A stretch of DNA of 48,993 nt from Rhizomonospora bruguierae (GTDB taxonomy: Bacteria; Actinomycetota; Actinomycetes; Mycobacteriales; Micromonosporaceae), in NCBI RefSeq assembly GCF_018397995.1, contig NZ_BBQH01000084.1, forward strand, positions 1 to 48,993. The letters run 5' to 3'. A program made the position numbers and the translations under genes. Positions within the stretch are counted from its first letter, which is position 1. Every line of letters begins with the position of its first letter. The notes under the pieces were generated by a model. The model made no database searches, was not told the DNA's origin, and saw only the letters and a program-made list of their open reading frames with translations. Positions 24,793 through 33,401 of the stretch are shown here, one piece after another.

Positions 24793-27405
24793 ATGACAAT
24801 GATTGCTCACCTGCAATGCTGCCCGCCCGGAACGCCGTTCTTCGATATGCCGGACCGGGACGCCGGGCGGTACGAGCTCTCCGACGCGCCGGTGCCCGCC
24901 GGCTGGCAACGCACCACCGATCCCGACTGGGTGGGGGTGATGCCGCCGGCGCCGCTGCCCCCGCAGGGCTGGAAGATTCACGTCAGCGCGACCCCGGCGA
25001 CCAGCGACGACGTGCTCCGGATCTGCTGGGATCGGTGCCTCGCCGCCGGGGTCGGCTTCAAGTTCCTCAAGAGCCGCGAGGTGCTGTTCCTGCGGTCCGG
25101 CAAGTACGGCGACCGCACCGCAAGCGGCAAGTTCATCACCATCTACCCGCGCGACGACGCCGAAGCGGCCCGGCTGCTGGATGACCTGGACCCGCTACTG
25201 CGCGGGATGCCCGGCCCGACGATTCTCAGTGACCTGCGCTGGCGGGCCGGCCCGCTGCACGTGCGGTACGGCGGGTTTGTGCGGCGGGAGACCCGGGATG
25301 CGTCCGGCCGGCGCGTGCTGGCGATCGAACGGCCCGACGGCACGCTGGTGCCGGACGAGCGTCGCCCCGGCTTCCACGTCCCCGACTGGGTCGTGCTGCC
25401 CCCATTTCTGGCCACCGCCGTCGAAGAGCGGGGCCGCGGCCGGCTCACCGATTTCCCGTACCGGCCCACCCGGGCTCTGCATTTCTCGAACGGTGGCGGT
25501 GTCTACCGTGGTGTGGGCACCGCCGGTGCGCCCGTGCTGCTCAAGGAGGCCCGGCCGCTGGCCGGGATCGATGGGGCCGGGGAGGACGCGGTAGCCCGGC
25601 TCAAGCGTGAACACACCGCCCTCCAACAGCTTTCGGGCATGCCGGGTATCCCCCGGCTGATCGACTATCGCAAGGGCCACGAGCACTGGTTCCTGGTCCG
25701 CGAGGAGATCGACGGGACCCCGCTGAGCGTGTGGACCGCCACCCACAACCCGCTCCTCGGGGCGGATACCGACGTCGCGCGGTACACCGCCGACGCGCTG
25801 TCCGTGCTCGCTGAGGTACAGGACGGTGTCGCGGCCATGCATGAGCGCGGCCTGGCCTACCGCGACCTGCACCCGGGGAACATCCTCATGCGGTCGGATG
25901 GCAGCTTGGCGTTCATCGACCTGGAGGCCGCCCGGCCGCTGACGGACGACGAGGCGCAGACGATGGGCGCACCGGGGTACATGGCGCCGCCGGAGTTCCG
26001 GGGAGCCAGCGTGGACCGGTACGCGCTGGGCGTTCTCGCCCTGGACCTGTTCGTGCCGCTGGCGGGGCTTCTGCGGTGGAGCCCCGGCAAGGCGGCGGAG
26101 ATCCTGGAGTTGGTGCGGCGGCACTTCCCGGTGCCGTCGGACTATGCCGACCGGGTGCAGCGCCTGCTTGCCAGCCCGGGTGGTGCGGTATCGCCGGCAC
26201 CACCCACGGGTGCCGGGCCCTTCGGCGTCTCGGTCCCGCGGGAGGACTGGGCCGACGCTGTGAAGGTTCCCGTACTCACCGAGCGGCTCACGCGCGGCCT
26301 GCTATCCACCGCGACACCGGACCGCGCTGACCGGCTCTACCCCGGCGACGCCGCGCAGATCTGGGATCCGGCCGGCGGCCTGAGCTTCTTCCACGGCGCG
26401 GCCGGTGTGCTCTGGACGCTGGCTACCTCGGGACGGGGTGCCCCGGCCGGCCACGCCGAGTGGTTCCGTACGGCCGTGGACCAGACCCGCTGGGAGCGCT
26501 GCGGCCTCGGCGACGGCGCGGCGGGCGTGGCGCTGGCGCAGCACGCGATGGGCGAGACCGAACGCGCTGAGCGCACCCTGCGCCGGGCGGTGGAACTCGG
26601 GCAGGACACCGCATCTGGCCGGCTCGCGGACGGGCTGTCCGGCCTCGGGCTGGTGCTGCTGGAACTGGCCGCCACCGACCCGGCGGCGGACAGCGCCGAG
26701 CGGTGGATCCAGGAGGCCGAGCGCCTGGTGCCCGCGGTTTCCCGGTGGGTCCCGGATCAGCGGGACATGCGCTGGGGGCCGGGACTCCTGGGCGGCACCA
26801 CCGGGCCGGCCCTGTTCTTGCTGCGGCTGCACGCGGCCACCGGCGGTGCCGGGTTGCTCGACCTGGCGGAGCGGGCGGTGCGCGCCGACCTCATCGGCTG
26901 GGGCTGGGACCCGCAGGAGACCAGCAGCGCCGGGCTGCCGGCCGCGCTGTCCCGCACCCCACACCTGGCCGGGGCCGCGGGTACCGCCCTGGTGCTGCAG
27001 GAACTCCTGCGGTTGCGGCCGGACGCCGAACTGGCGGCCGTACTGGCGGCGCTCCGCGCTGCCTGCGCGGCCCCGTTCGCGACCGAAGCCGGCCTGCTGT
27101 ACGGCCGGGCCGGCCTCATCCTCGCGCTGGACGCCCTCGGCGTCGACCGTGCCGTCATCGACTCACACATCCGTGACCTGCGCGTGCACAGCGTGCTGCG
27201 GGACGGCGAGCTACTGGTCGCCGGGCGGTACTCGCTGCGAGCCAGCGGGGACCTGGCTACCGGCGCCGCAGGCGTGCTGCTTGCGCTGGACGCCGCGGTG
27301 GGCGCCGGGGCGGTGGCCCGGCTGCCGTTCCTACCACCCCCGCCGGGACACCGCCCCGGCTGCGCCGCACAGGCAGAGGCAGAGGTAGAACGGAGCATCG
27401 CATGA
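24793..27405 (+). CDS. lanKC: Class III lanthipeptide synthetase (LanKC)
   Basis: An 870-residue three-domain enzyme: N-terminal phospho-Ser/Thr lyase (residues 1-230, with KFLKSREVLFLRSGKY and GKFITIYPRD), Ser/Thr kinase (235-470; Lys251, YRDLHPGN with D358, FIDLEAA with D376) and a LanC-like alpha-toroid (480-850; repeated GxxGxxL turns). The toroid has no CHG motif or other zinc-ligand Cys, so this is class III rather than class IV. It phosphorylates and eliminates Ser/Thr to dehydro-residues; ring closure needs Cys, which neither core has. It is coupled by ATGA to the following ABC gene. Its presence in a daptide operon is the main oddity of the cluster. Confidence 0.9.
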   Translation: MTMIAHLQCCPPGTPFFDMPDRDAGRYELSDAPVPAGWQRTTDPDWVGVMPPAPLPPQGWKIHVSATPATSDDVLRICWDRCLAAGVGFKFLKSREVLFLRSGKYGDRTASGKFITIYPRDDAEAARLLDDLDPLLRGMPGPTILSDLRWRAGPLHVRYGGFVRRETRDASGRRVLAIERPDGTLVPDERRPGFHVPDWVVLPPFLATAVEERGRGRLTDFPYRPTRALHFSNGGGVYRGVGTAGAPVLLKEARPLAGIDGAGEDAVARLKREHTALQQLSGMPGIPRLIDYRKGHEHWFLVREEIDGTPLSVWTATHNPLLGADTDVARYTADALSVLAEVQDGVAAMHERGLAYRDLHPGNILMRSDGSLAFIDLEAARPLTDDEAQTMGAPGYMAPPEFRGASVDRYALGVLALDLFVPLAGLLRWSPGKAAEILELVRRHFPVPSDYADRVQRLLASPGGAVSPAPPTGAGPFGVSVPREDWADAVKVPVLTERLTRGLLSTATPDRADRLYPGDAAQIWDPAGGLSFFHGAAGVLWTLATSGRGAPAGHAEWFRTAVDQTRWERCGLGDGAAGVALAQHAMGETERAERTLRRAVELGQDTASGRLADGLSGLGLVLLELAATDPAADSAERWIQEAERLVPAVSRWVPDQRDMRWGPGLLGGTTGPALFLLRLHAATGGAGLLDLAERAVRADLIGWGWDPQETSSAGLPAALSRTPHLAGAAGTALVLQELLRLRPDAELAAVLAALRAACAAPFATEAGLLYGRAGLILALDALGVDRAVIDSHIRDLRVHSVLRDGELLVAGRYSLRASGDLATGAAGVLLALDAAVGAGAVARLPFLPPPPGHRPGCAAQAEAEVERSIA

Positions 27406-28337
27406 ACGCCACCCCCGCGCTCCAGGCACGCGCCCTGACCAAGCGGTTCGCCGGCCGGACGGTGGTTGACGGCCTGGACTTCGCGGTCCGGCCGGGCACG
27501 ATAACCGGGTTTCTCGGCGCCAACGGCGCAGGTAAGTCGACCACCATGCGGCTGTTCATGGGATTGGACCGGCCGACCGCGGGCGCTGCGCTGATCGGTG
27601 GGCAGCGCATCGACCAGTGGCCGGTACCGGGCAAGAAGATCGGCGCGGCACTGAGCAACCGGTGTGCCCACCCGGGCCGCACCGCACTGGACAGCCTGCG
27701 CTGGATCGCGCTGCTCCTGGGCCTCCCGGAGCGCCGGTGCCACGAAGAACTGGACCGGGTCGGCCTGGGCGATGCCGCTCGCCGGCGTACGGGAGAGTTC
27801 TCTTTCGGCATGCGGCAGCGGCTGGCGCTAGCGCAGGCGATGCTCGGCGATCCCGAGATTCTCCTCCTCGACGAACCGATGAACGGCCTGGACCCACAGG
27901 GCATCGACTGGTTGCGCGAGTTGTTGACCGGGCTGCGCGAACGCGGCCGGACGGTGCTGATGGCCAGCCACCTGCTGCGCGAGATCGAGGACCTCGTTGA
28001 CGATCTGGTCATCATCGACCAGGGGCGGATCGTGGGCACGGGCAGCGTGCGCGAGTTCCTCGACCGGTTCGAGCGAGAGACCGTGACGGTGCGCTGTGAG
28101 GACGTGCACACCCTGGTCGGTGCCGTCCTCGCGGCCGGCGGGCAGTTGCTCGGGGCCGCTCGCGGAGACCGGGTTTCGATCGTTGGGCTTGCCGCCCGCG
28201 AGATCGGCCGGCTGGCCCGCGACCGCGGTCTGTCCATCGAGGAGATGACCACCGAACGCCGGCTTGAGACGGCCTATCACGCGGCCACCGGTGGCGAGGT
28301 TCCCGGGCGGCCGGCGCCGGAGGAGGTTCGGTCATGA
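27402..28337 (+). CDS. ABC transporter ATP-binding protein (export/immunity)
   Basis: A 311-residue ATPase: Walker A GANGAGKST (about residues 40-48), signature FSFGMRQRLALA, Walker B ILLLDEPMNGLDP, and a C-terminal extension after the H-loop. It resembles the ATPases of lantibiotic/bacitracin exporters. The start overlaps the LanKC stop and its stop overlaps the permease start (both ATGA). Likely role: export of, or self-protection against, the modified peptide. Confidence 0.88.
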   Translation: MNATPALQARALTKRFAGRTVVDGLDFAVRPGTITGFLGANGAGKSTTMRLFMGLDRPTAGAALIGGQRIDQWPVPGKKIGAALSNRCAHPGRTALDSLRWIALLLGLPERRCHEELDRVGLGDAARRRTGEFSFGMRQRLALAQAMLGDPEILLLDEPMNGLDPQGIDWLRELLTGLRERGRTVLMASHLLREIEDLVDDLVIIDQGRIVGTGSVREFLDRFERETVTVRCEDVHTLVGAVLAAGGQLLGAARGDRVSIVGLAAREIGRLARDRGLSIEEMTTERRLETAYHAATGGEVPGRPAPEEVRS

Positions 28338-29071
28338 TCCCGATGTCGAGGGTGGTTGCCGCAGAGGTATTCAAGCTGTGCAGCATCAGGTCCTACCGGT
28401 GGGCGGTACCGGCCTCGGCGCTGGCCGTCGTCATCGCGGCAGCGGTGATGGCGGCGGTGCGCCCAGGGGGCGGCGGTGGCGTCTGGGACCCGGACCCGGT
28501 GGCTCTCCCGCTGGAGTACTTCGCGTACGTCATGATGGTCATCGGTGCGCTGACGGTGACCGCCGACCTGTCCTCTGGCACTGCCGCCGTCACCGAGTCG
28601 CTGGTGCCGTGGCGTTCCCGGCTGGTCTATGCCAAGTATCTCGCCGCCGGCGGTCTCGCCGTTGTCGCCGCCCTGGTGGTCGGCGTGCTGGTGGTGGCAG
28701 CGGACTGGCTGGGTTCCGGAGCGTCCGCGACCACGGTCTTCTCCCCGGCGGCGATGGGTGTGGTGCTGGCCGGTTTGGGCGCGGTGTGCCTGGCCGCCGT
28801 CCTCGGCGTGGCGACCGGGGTCCTGGTGCGGTCGACGGCCGCCGCGGTGTCCCTGCTGCTGCTCTGGTCGTTCCTGGTGGAGACCGTGCTGATCTTCGTG
28901 ATCCCGGAACGGGTCGGCGCGTACCTGCCCTTCAAGACCATCGGCGGTAGCCGGGTACTGATGGAGCAGATCGGCGCGGGCACCGGTCTGGCCGTGTTCG
29001 CGCTCTACACCGCGCTGGCCGTCGGGCTGGCAGCCCTCGTCCGATCCCGCCGCGATGCCGCAGTCGCCTGA
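28334..29071 (+). CDS. ABC transporter permease (export/immunity)
   Basis: A 245-residue protein with six predicted membrane helices, the partner of the preceding ATPase (ATGA overlap). No extracytoplasmic domain. Together they form a small two-gene exporter typical of peptide clusters. Confidence 0.82.
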   Translation: MIPMSRVVAAEVFKLCSIRSYRWAVPASALAVVIAAAVMAAVRPGGGGGVWDPDPVALPLEYFAYVMMVIGALTVTADLSSGTAAVTESLVPWRSRLVYAKYLAAGGLAVVAALVVGVLVVAADWLGSGASATTVFSPAAMGVVLAGLGAVCLAAVLGVATGVLVRSTAAAVSLLLLWSFLVETVLIFVIPERVGAYLPFKTIGGSRVLMEQIGAGTGLAVFALYTALAVGLAALVRSRRDAAVA

Positions 29072-29086
29072 GGTCCGGAGGACTTG

Positions 29087-30532
29087 ATGACAACACTGCT
29101 CACGCAGCGGCCGGCATCGCTGGCGGCCCGGCTGACCGCCAGCGTGTGTTCGGCCGGCAAGGTCAGCCCCGGACTGGATGGCTACCGGTCTGCGCTTCGG
29201 CACGACGCCGATCGCATGTGGACACGGACCACGGTCAAGCCGCTGGCGGAACTGCGTGACTGGTCCAGGACCGCCGGGCGGTCGGCGATCGCGCATCGCA
29301 GCGGGGGGTTCTTCGCCGTGATCGGGGCCCGGATGACCATGTCCGGCCCGGGCCGTACCCAGACCTGGGACCAGCCGATCATCTCCCAGCCCGAGGTCGG
29401 ACTGCTGGGCATCATCGCCCACGAGTTCGACGGCGTCCTGCACTTCCTCATGCAGAACAAGGCCGAGCCCGGCAACCGCAACGGGATCCAGTTGTCCCCG
29501 ACGGTGCAGGCCACCCGCAGCAACTTCACCCGGGTGCACGGAGGTAGTGCGATCCCGTACCTGCACCACTTCCTCGACCCCGCGGCGCCGGCCTTCCGCA
29601 CGCTGACCGACGTCCGGCAGTCCGAGCACGGCAGTTGGTTCCTGCGCAAGCGCAACCGTGACGTGGTCATCGAGGTGATCGACGACATCGAGGTGCGGGA
29701 CGGCTTCCACTGGCTGACTCTCGGCCAGATCGCCGAGTTGATGCAGGTCGATGACATGGTCAACATGGAGACGCGGTCGGTGCTGTCCTGCCTGCCGTGG
29801 TTCCGCACCGCGGAGCCGCAGGCGGCCGGGGACCCGGCCGGTTTCCGCGCCGCCCTGGACCGGTCCTGCGACAGTGTATGGGGCAGCGCGCACAGCGACA
29901 CCGAGATCGCTAGCTGGATCACCCGGGCCCGCTCCGAGCACCAGGTATCGGTCGAGCGTGTCCCGCTCCACCGGCTGTCCGGATGGACCGACGGCCCGGA
30001 CCGGGTGGCCCGGAACGATGGCCGCTACTTCGAGGTGGTCGGCGTTGACGTCGAGGCCGGTGGCCGGGAGGTGCGCACCTGGGACCAGCCGATGGTCTCG
30101 GCCGGTGACAACGGCGTGGTCGCCCTCGTCGTACGCCAATTCGACGGGGTGCTGCACGTGCTGCTGCAGCTACGCGCCGAGGGTGGCAGCGCCGACGGTC
30201 CGGAGATCGCTCCCACCGTCCAGTGCAACCCGGCCAACTACCTGGCCGACGGGCCCGACGGCGACCGCCGGCCGGTGCTGCTCGACCGCGTGCTGTCCGC
30301 GCCAGCCGGGCAGATCCGGTACGACACGATGCTCTCCGACGAGGGCGGCCGGTTCTTCCGGATCTCGCATCGGCACCTGATCGTCGAGGCCGACGACATT
30401 GACGCGCCGCCGGGATTCCGCTGGCTGACCGTGCACCAGATCGCCCGGCTGCTACAGCACAGCGGCTACCTCAATGTCCAGGCCCGCAGCCTGATGGCCT
30501 GCCTGCAGTCCCTGCTCGCCGAGGCTCCATGA
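29087..30532 (+). CDS. NDP-hexose 2,3-dehydratase (EvaA/TylX3 type)
   Basis: A 481-residue enzyme made of two homologous halves, each with a GxFFxVxG-type start, a TWDQP motif, FDGVLHxLxQ and SPTVQ/APTVQ (first half about residues 65-215, second about 290-440). This internal duplication is diagnostic of the family, which removes the C-2 hydroxyl from NDP-4-keto-6-deoxyglucose, the committed step to 2,6-dideoxysugars. The start at 29087 follows GGAGG with six bases between, in preference to TTG at 29084. It begins the sugar section of the operon. Confidence 0.9.
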   Translation: MTTLLTQRPASLAARLTASVCSAGKVSPGLDGYRSALRHDADRMWTRTTVKPLAELRDWSRTAGRSAIAHRSGGFFAVIGARMTMSGPGRTQTWDQPIISQPEVGLLGIIAHEFDGVLHFLMQNKAEPGNRNGIQLSPTVQATRSNFTRVHGGSAIPYLHHFLDPAAPAFRTLTDVRQSEHGSWFLRKRNRDVVIEVIDDIEVRDGFHWLTLGQIAELMQVDDMVNMETRSVLSCLPWFRTAEPQAAGDPAGFRAALDRSCDSVWGSAHSDTEIASWITRARSEHQVSVERVPLHRLSGWTDGPDRVARNDGRYFEVVGVDVEAGGREVRTWDQPMVSAGDNGVVALVVRQFDGVLHVLLQLRAEGGSADGPEIAPTVQCNPANYLADGPDGDRRPVLLDRVLSAPAGQIRYDTMLSDEGGRFFRISHRHLIVEADDIDAPPGFRWLTVHQIARLLQHSGYLNVQARSLMACLQSLLAEAP

Positions 30533-31503
30533 TGGCCGCCGGGCGGGCCCGGGTCGCGGTGCTGGGTGCGTCCGGCCACCTCGGGGCTGCGGTTGTGGCG
30601 GCGCTCGCCCGACTCCCCGTCGACCTGCGGTTGGTCGGGCGTGACCCGGCGCGGCTGTCGGTGTCCGGCCATGAGTGGTGTTCGCTGAGCCTGGACCGGC
30701 CGGAGGCGGTTGCCGACGCGGTGCAGGACTGCTCCGTGGTGCTGCACCTGGTCGCCGATCTGTCTGGCACCGGGTCGTGGCGCGGGGTCGGCGGGCGCGG
30801 AGCGGGAGAGACCGTCGACACGATGGTGCTGCGAGCCCTGCTGGACCTTGCGGACCGCCCGGGGGCCCGGCCGCGTGGCTTGGTTTACGCCTCGACGGCC
30901 GCGCTCAATGTGCCCTGCGGCCCGACCGGCCGCTCCGGCTATGAGCAGGTCAAGCGCGCCGGCGAGGAGTTGGTGCTATCGGGCACGGCCCGCGGGCTGC
31001 TACGCGGCAGTTGCCTGCGATTGCCGACGCTGTACGGCGTGGCGGCGGGCGATCCGGCGGGCCGTGCCGGGCGTGGGGCCGTGCGGGCCCTGGCCCGGCA
31101 GGCCCTGGATGGGGGGCCCGTGACGGTCTGGGGGAACGGCCGGAACCTGCGCAACCTCCTGCATGTCGACGACGCCGGCGCGGCGTTCGCGGCAGCGGTG
31201 TCGCATCTGGACCTGCTGGCGGGCCGCACCTGGGATGTCGGGGCGGAACAGAGCATCCCGCTGCGCGAGTTGGCCTGCCACATCGTCACGCGGGTCGCCG
31301 CGGTCGCCGGCCAGGATCCGGTCGCGGTGAGCTGCGCCGCACCGCCAGCCGCGGCGGCCAGTCACGACCTGGCCGACGCGGTCGTGGATGCCGGGCCATT
31401 CCGGCGGTGCACCGGGTGGTCGCCGGCCCGCGAACTCACCCGAGCCCTGGACCACATGATCAGTACGTTGGCGGCGACACGGGAGCTGGGAGATCTGCGA
31501 TGA
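30529..31503 (+). CDS. NDP-4-keto-6-deoxyhexose 4-ketoreductase (EvaE-like, SDR family)
   Basis: A 324-residue extended short-chain dehydrogenase: NAD(P) site [12 protein letters not shown] near the N-terminus, YASTAAL, and the catalytic YxxxK (Y138, K142 in YEQVK). Relatives reduce the 4-ketone of a deoxysugar as the last step. The gene overlaps both neighbours by ATGA. In the neighbourhood of a 2,3-dehydratase and 3-aminotransferase this role is likely, although a 3-keto or epimerase function is not excluded. Confidence 0.75.
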   Translation: MMAAGRARVAVLGASGHLGAAVVAALARLPVDLRLVGRDPARLSVSGHEWCSLSLDRPEAVADAVQDCSVVLHLVADLSGTGSWRGVGGRGAGETVDTMVLRALLDLADRPGARPRGLVYASTAALNVPCGPTGRSGYEQVKRAGEELVLSGTARGLLRGSCLRLPTLYGVAAGDPAGRAGRGAVRALARQALDGGPVTVWGNGRNLRNLLHVDDAGAAFAAAVSHLDLLAGRTWDVGAEQSIPLRELACHIVTRVAAVAGQDPVAVSCAAPPAAAASHDLADAVVDAGPFRRCTGWSPARELTRALDHMISTLAATRELGDLR

Positions 31504-32600
31504 GTATTGGTGTCTGGGGGTACCTGGGCGAGTACGAACAGGAGCGGGACGACCTGCTGGACGCGGTGGACACCGTGTTCCGCTCGGGTCAACTGGTGCT
31601 GGGCGCCAGCGTGGAGGGCTTCGAGGCAGAGTTCGCCGGGTACCACAACGTGGACGCCTGCGTGTCCGTGGACAACGGGACCAACGCGATTGTGCTCGCA
31701 CTTCGCGCCCTCGGGATCGAGGCGGGCGATGAGGTGATCACCGTCTCGAACACCGCGGCCCCCACGGTGATCGCCATCGACGCGGTCGGCGCGCGGCCGG
31801 TTTTCGTCGACGTGGACCCCGATACCTATCTGATGGACGTCGACCAGGTGGAGGCTGCCATCACGCCGCGGTCCAGGGCCATCCTGCCGGTGCACCTGTA
31901 CGGGCAGAGCGTGCGGATGGAGCCGCTACTCGCGATCGCACGACGCCACGATCTGGCCGTGCTGGAGGATTGCGCGCAGGCACACGGCGCACGGCACCAC
32001 GGACGGATAGTCGGCAGCTTCGGTGATGCGGCGGCGTTCTCGTTCTACCCGACGAAGGTGCTCGGCGCGTACGGAGACGGCGGTGCGGTGCTCACCGGTA
32101 GCCGGTCCACTGCCGCCCGGCTGCGGCGGCTGCGGTACTACGGCATGGAGGATCGCTACTATGTCGTGCAGACGCCCGGGCACAACTGCCGCCTGGACGC
32201 GGTTCAGGCAGAGATTCTGCGGCGCAAGCTGATCCGGCTGGACAGCTACATCAAGCGGCGCCGCGAGATCGCCGACCGCTACCGGGAGGGGCTCGCCGGG
32301 ACGGGTCTGGTGCTGCCCGCCGTCGCCGACGGCAACGAGCACGTCTACTACCTGTATGTGGTGCGGCACCCGGACCGGGAGCGCATCATGGCGAGCGCCA
32401 GCGCGGCGGGCATTCACCTCAACGTCAGCTACCGCTGGCCGGTGCATACCATGTCCGGCTTCGCGCACCTGGAGTACGGCCCGGGCTCGCTCCCGGTCAC
32501 CGAGCGACTGGCCGATGAGATCTTCTCGCTGCCGATGTACCCGTCGCTGACCGAGATCGCCCAGGAGCGGGTGATCGACGCACTGGTGCGGGCGCTGTGA
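31500..32600 (+). CDS. Sugar aminotransferase, DegT/DnrJ/EryC1 family (EvaB-like)
   Basis: A 366-residue PLP enzyme of the sugar aminotransferase family: [14 protein letters not shown], the [12 protein letters not shown] segment with the PLP-stacking Asp, and the Schiff-base Lys186 in [15 protein letters not shown]. It would place the amino group at C-3 of the 2,6-dideoxy-3,4-diketo sugar. The start overlaps the previous stop (ATGA); an open frame upstream to 31011 lies inside the preceding gene. It is the last gene of the main operon and converges on the regulator gene. Confidence 0.87.
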   Translation: MSIGVWGYLGEYEQERDDLLDAVDTVFRSGQLVLGASVEGFEAEFAGYHNVDACVSVDNGTNAIVLALRALGIEAGDEVITVSNTAAPTVIAIDAVGARPVFVDVDPDTYLMDVDQVEAAITPRSRAILPVHLYGQSVRMEPLLAIARRHDLAVLEDCAQAHGARHHGRIVGSFGDAAAFSFYPTKVLGAYGDGGAVLTGSRSTAARLRRLRYYGMEDRYYVVQTPGHNCRLDAVQAEILRRKLIRLDSYIKRRREIADRYREGLAGTGLVLPAVADGNEHVYYLYVVRHPDRERIMASASAAGIHLNVSYRWPVHTMSGFAHLEYGPGSLPVTERLADEIFSLPMYPSLTEIAQERVIDALVRAL

Positions 32601-32617
32601 TCGTGCCGGGGCGAGGG

Positions 32618-32923
32618 TCAGCCCTGCCGGGTCGGGTCGGTGCCGGTGATCGCGTGCAGGGCCGCGAGGTGACCGCGGTAGGCCGCCTGCCCGGCGCCCG
32701 TGAGGGAGAGCCAGATGCGGCGCGAGTCCACCGGGTCGCGCTGCTGGGATACATAACCGGCGTCCAGCAGCACGTGTACCTGCTTGCTCAATGCGGAAGC
32801 GGACAGTCCGACGTTGTTTTGCAGGACGGAAAACTCGACCTCGGCGGCGGCGGACAGGGCCGCGCACACCCGCAGCCGGCCCGCCGAGTGGATGATCCGA
32901 TTGAATCCGTCCGGTTCGCTCAC
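32618..32923 (-). CDS. Winged-helix (MarR/ArsR-like) transcriptional regulator
   Basis: A 101-residue DNA-binding protein with little besides the winged helix: helices FSVLQNNVGLSASALSKQVHVLLDAGYV and the wing SQQRDPVDSRRIWLSLT. It is the only transcription factor inside the cluster. The GTG start overlaps the stop of the membrane-protein gene upstream. It is the obvious candidate to bind the GTTGGCAACTAT sites at 33358 and 35276, one of which overlaps its own operon's promoter (autoregulation); this is inference. Confidence 0.75.
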   Translation of the reverse strand: MSEPDGFNRIIHSAGRLRVCAALSAAAEVEFSVLQNNVGLSASALSKQVHVLLDAGYVSQQRDPVDSRRIWLSLTGAGQAAYRGHLAALHAITGTDPTRQG

Positions 32924-33357
32924 ACCGGGCTCCGGCGACGAAGCGCACCGGCGACCAGAACCACGGCCGCCGCGACGACCGCGCCGACCGGCACAATCCA
33001 GAGGTGGCCCGTCAGCCGGTGGAGCACGATCGCTGCGGCAGCGACCAGGACACCGGGCACGATCGCGGTGAGCGGGCCCGCGGTGCCGGCGGATCCGATC
33101 ACCCCGGCCTGCCGGGCGGCGAGCAGATGCACCGCCAGGAGACCGATCACGACCGCCACCAGGAACCAGATCGCCCGGTGACCCAGCATCGACAGCGGCA
33201 CGGCAGCCGCTACCAGGGCCGCGCTGACGGGGATCTGCCAGCGGGGCGGTGCGGCCTGCCTGGTGGTGGCGGCGCTGCGGTCGGCCAGCGTCAGCGCCTC
33301 CTGCGCGGCGGCGGGGTCCGGCCGGCCGGTCTCGTTCCCCGGTCCTTCAGTTTCCAT
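32920..33357 (-). CDS. Small membrane protein co-encoded with the regulator
   Basis: A 145-residue protein: hydrophilic N-terminus (1-40) then four hydrophobic segments (about 42-60, 62-85, 92-113, 120-140). It is translationally coupled to the winged-helix regulator (GTGA overlap), so it may modulate that regulator's activity in response to a membrane or peptide signal, as small regulator/membrane-protein pairs do. No family recognised. Confidence 0.6.
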   Translation of the reverse strand: METEGPGNETGRPDPAAAQEALTLADRSAATTRQAAPPRWQIPVSAALVAAAVPLSMLGHRAIWFLVAVVIGLLAVHLLAARQAGVIGSAGTAGPLTAIVPGVLVAAAAIVLHRLTGHLWIVPVGAVVAAAVVLVAGALRRRSPV

Positions 33358-33369
33358 GTTGGCAACTAT
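33358..33369. promoter_or_regulatory. Putative operator GTTGGCAACTAT, copy 1
   Basis: The 12-mer contains the dyad GTTG-G-CAAC and lies directly against the start codon at 33357, overlapping the -10 element. The identical 12-mer occurs at 35276-35287 between the two divergent genes there. Confidence 0.55.
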
Positions 33370-33394
33370 ATGGGGCGGCGCCGCTGGCCGGCAA
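33365..33394 (-). promoter_or_regulatory. Promoter of the membrane protein/regulator operon
   Basis: On the minus strand TTGCCG (33394-33389), 18 bases, TATAGT (33370-33365), then seven bases to the ATG at 33357: a leaderless promoter overlapped by the putative operator. Confidence 0.6.
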
Positions 33395-33401
33395 GGGCGG
33401 C

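Noticed and set aside
20391-26132. Extra GGCACTTC(C) matches (about 20391 and 26121) as further copies of the border repeat
   Set aside because: Both are within coding sequence, lack an inverted partner and are expected by chance.
24793-27405. Class IV (LanL) synthetase
   Set aside because: The cyclase part lacks the Cys and CHG zinc ligands required in class IV.
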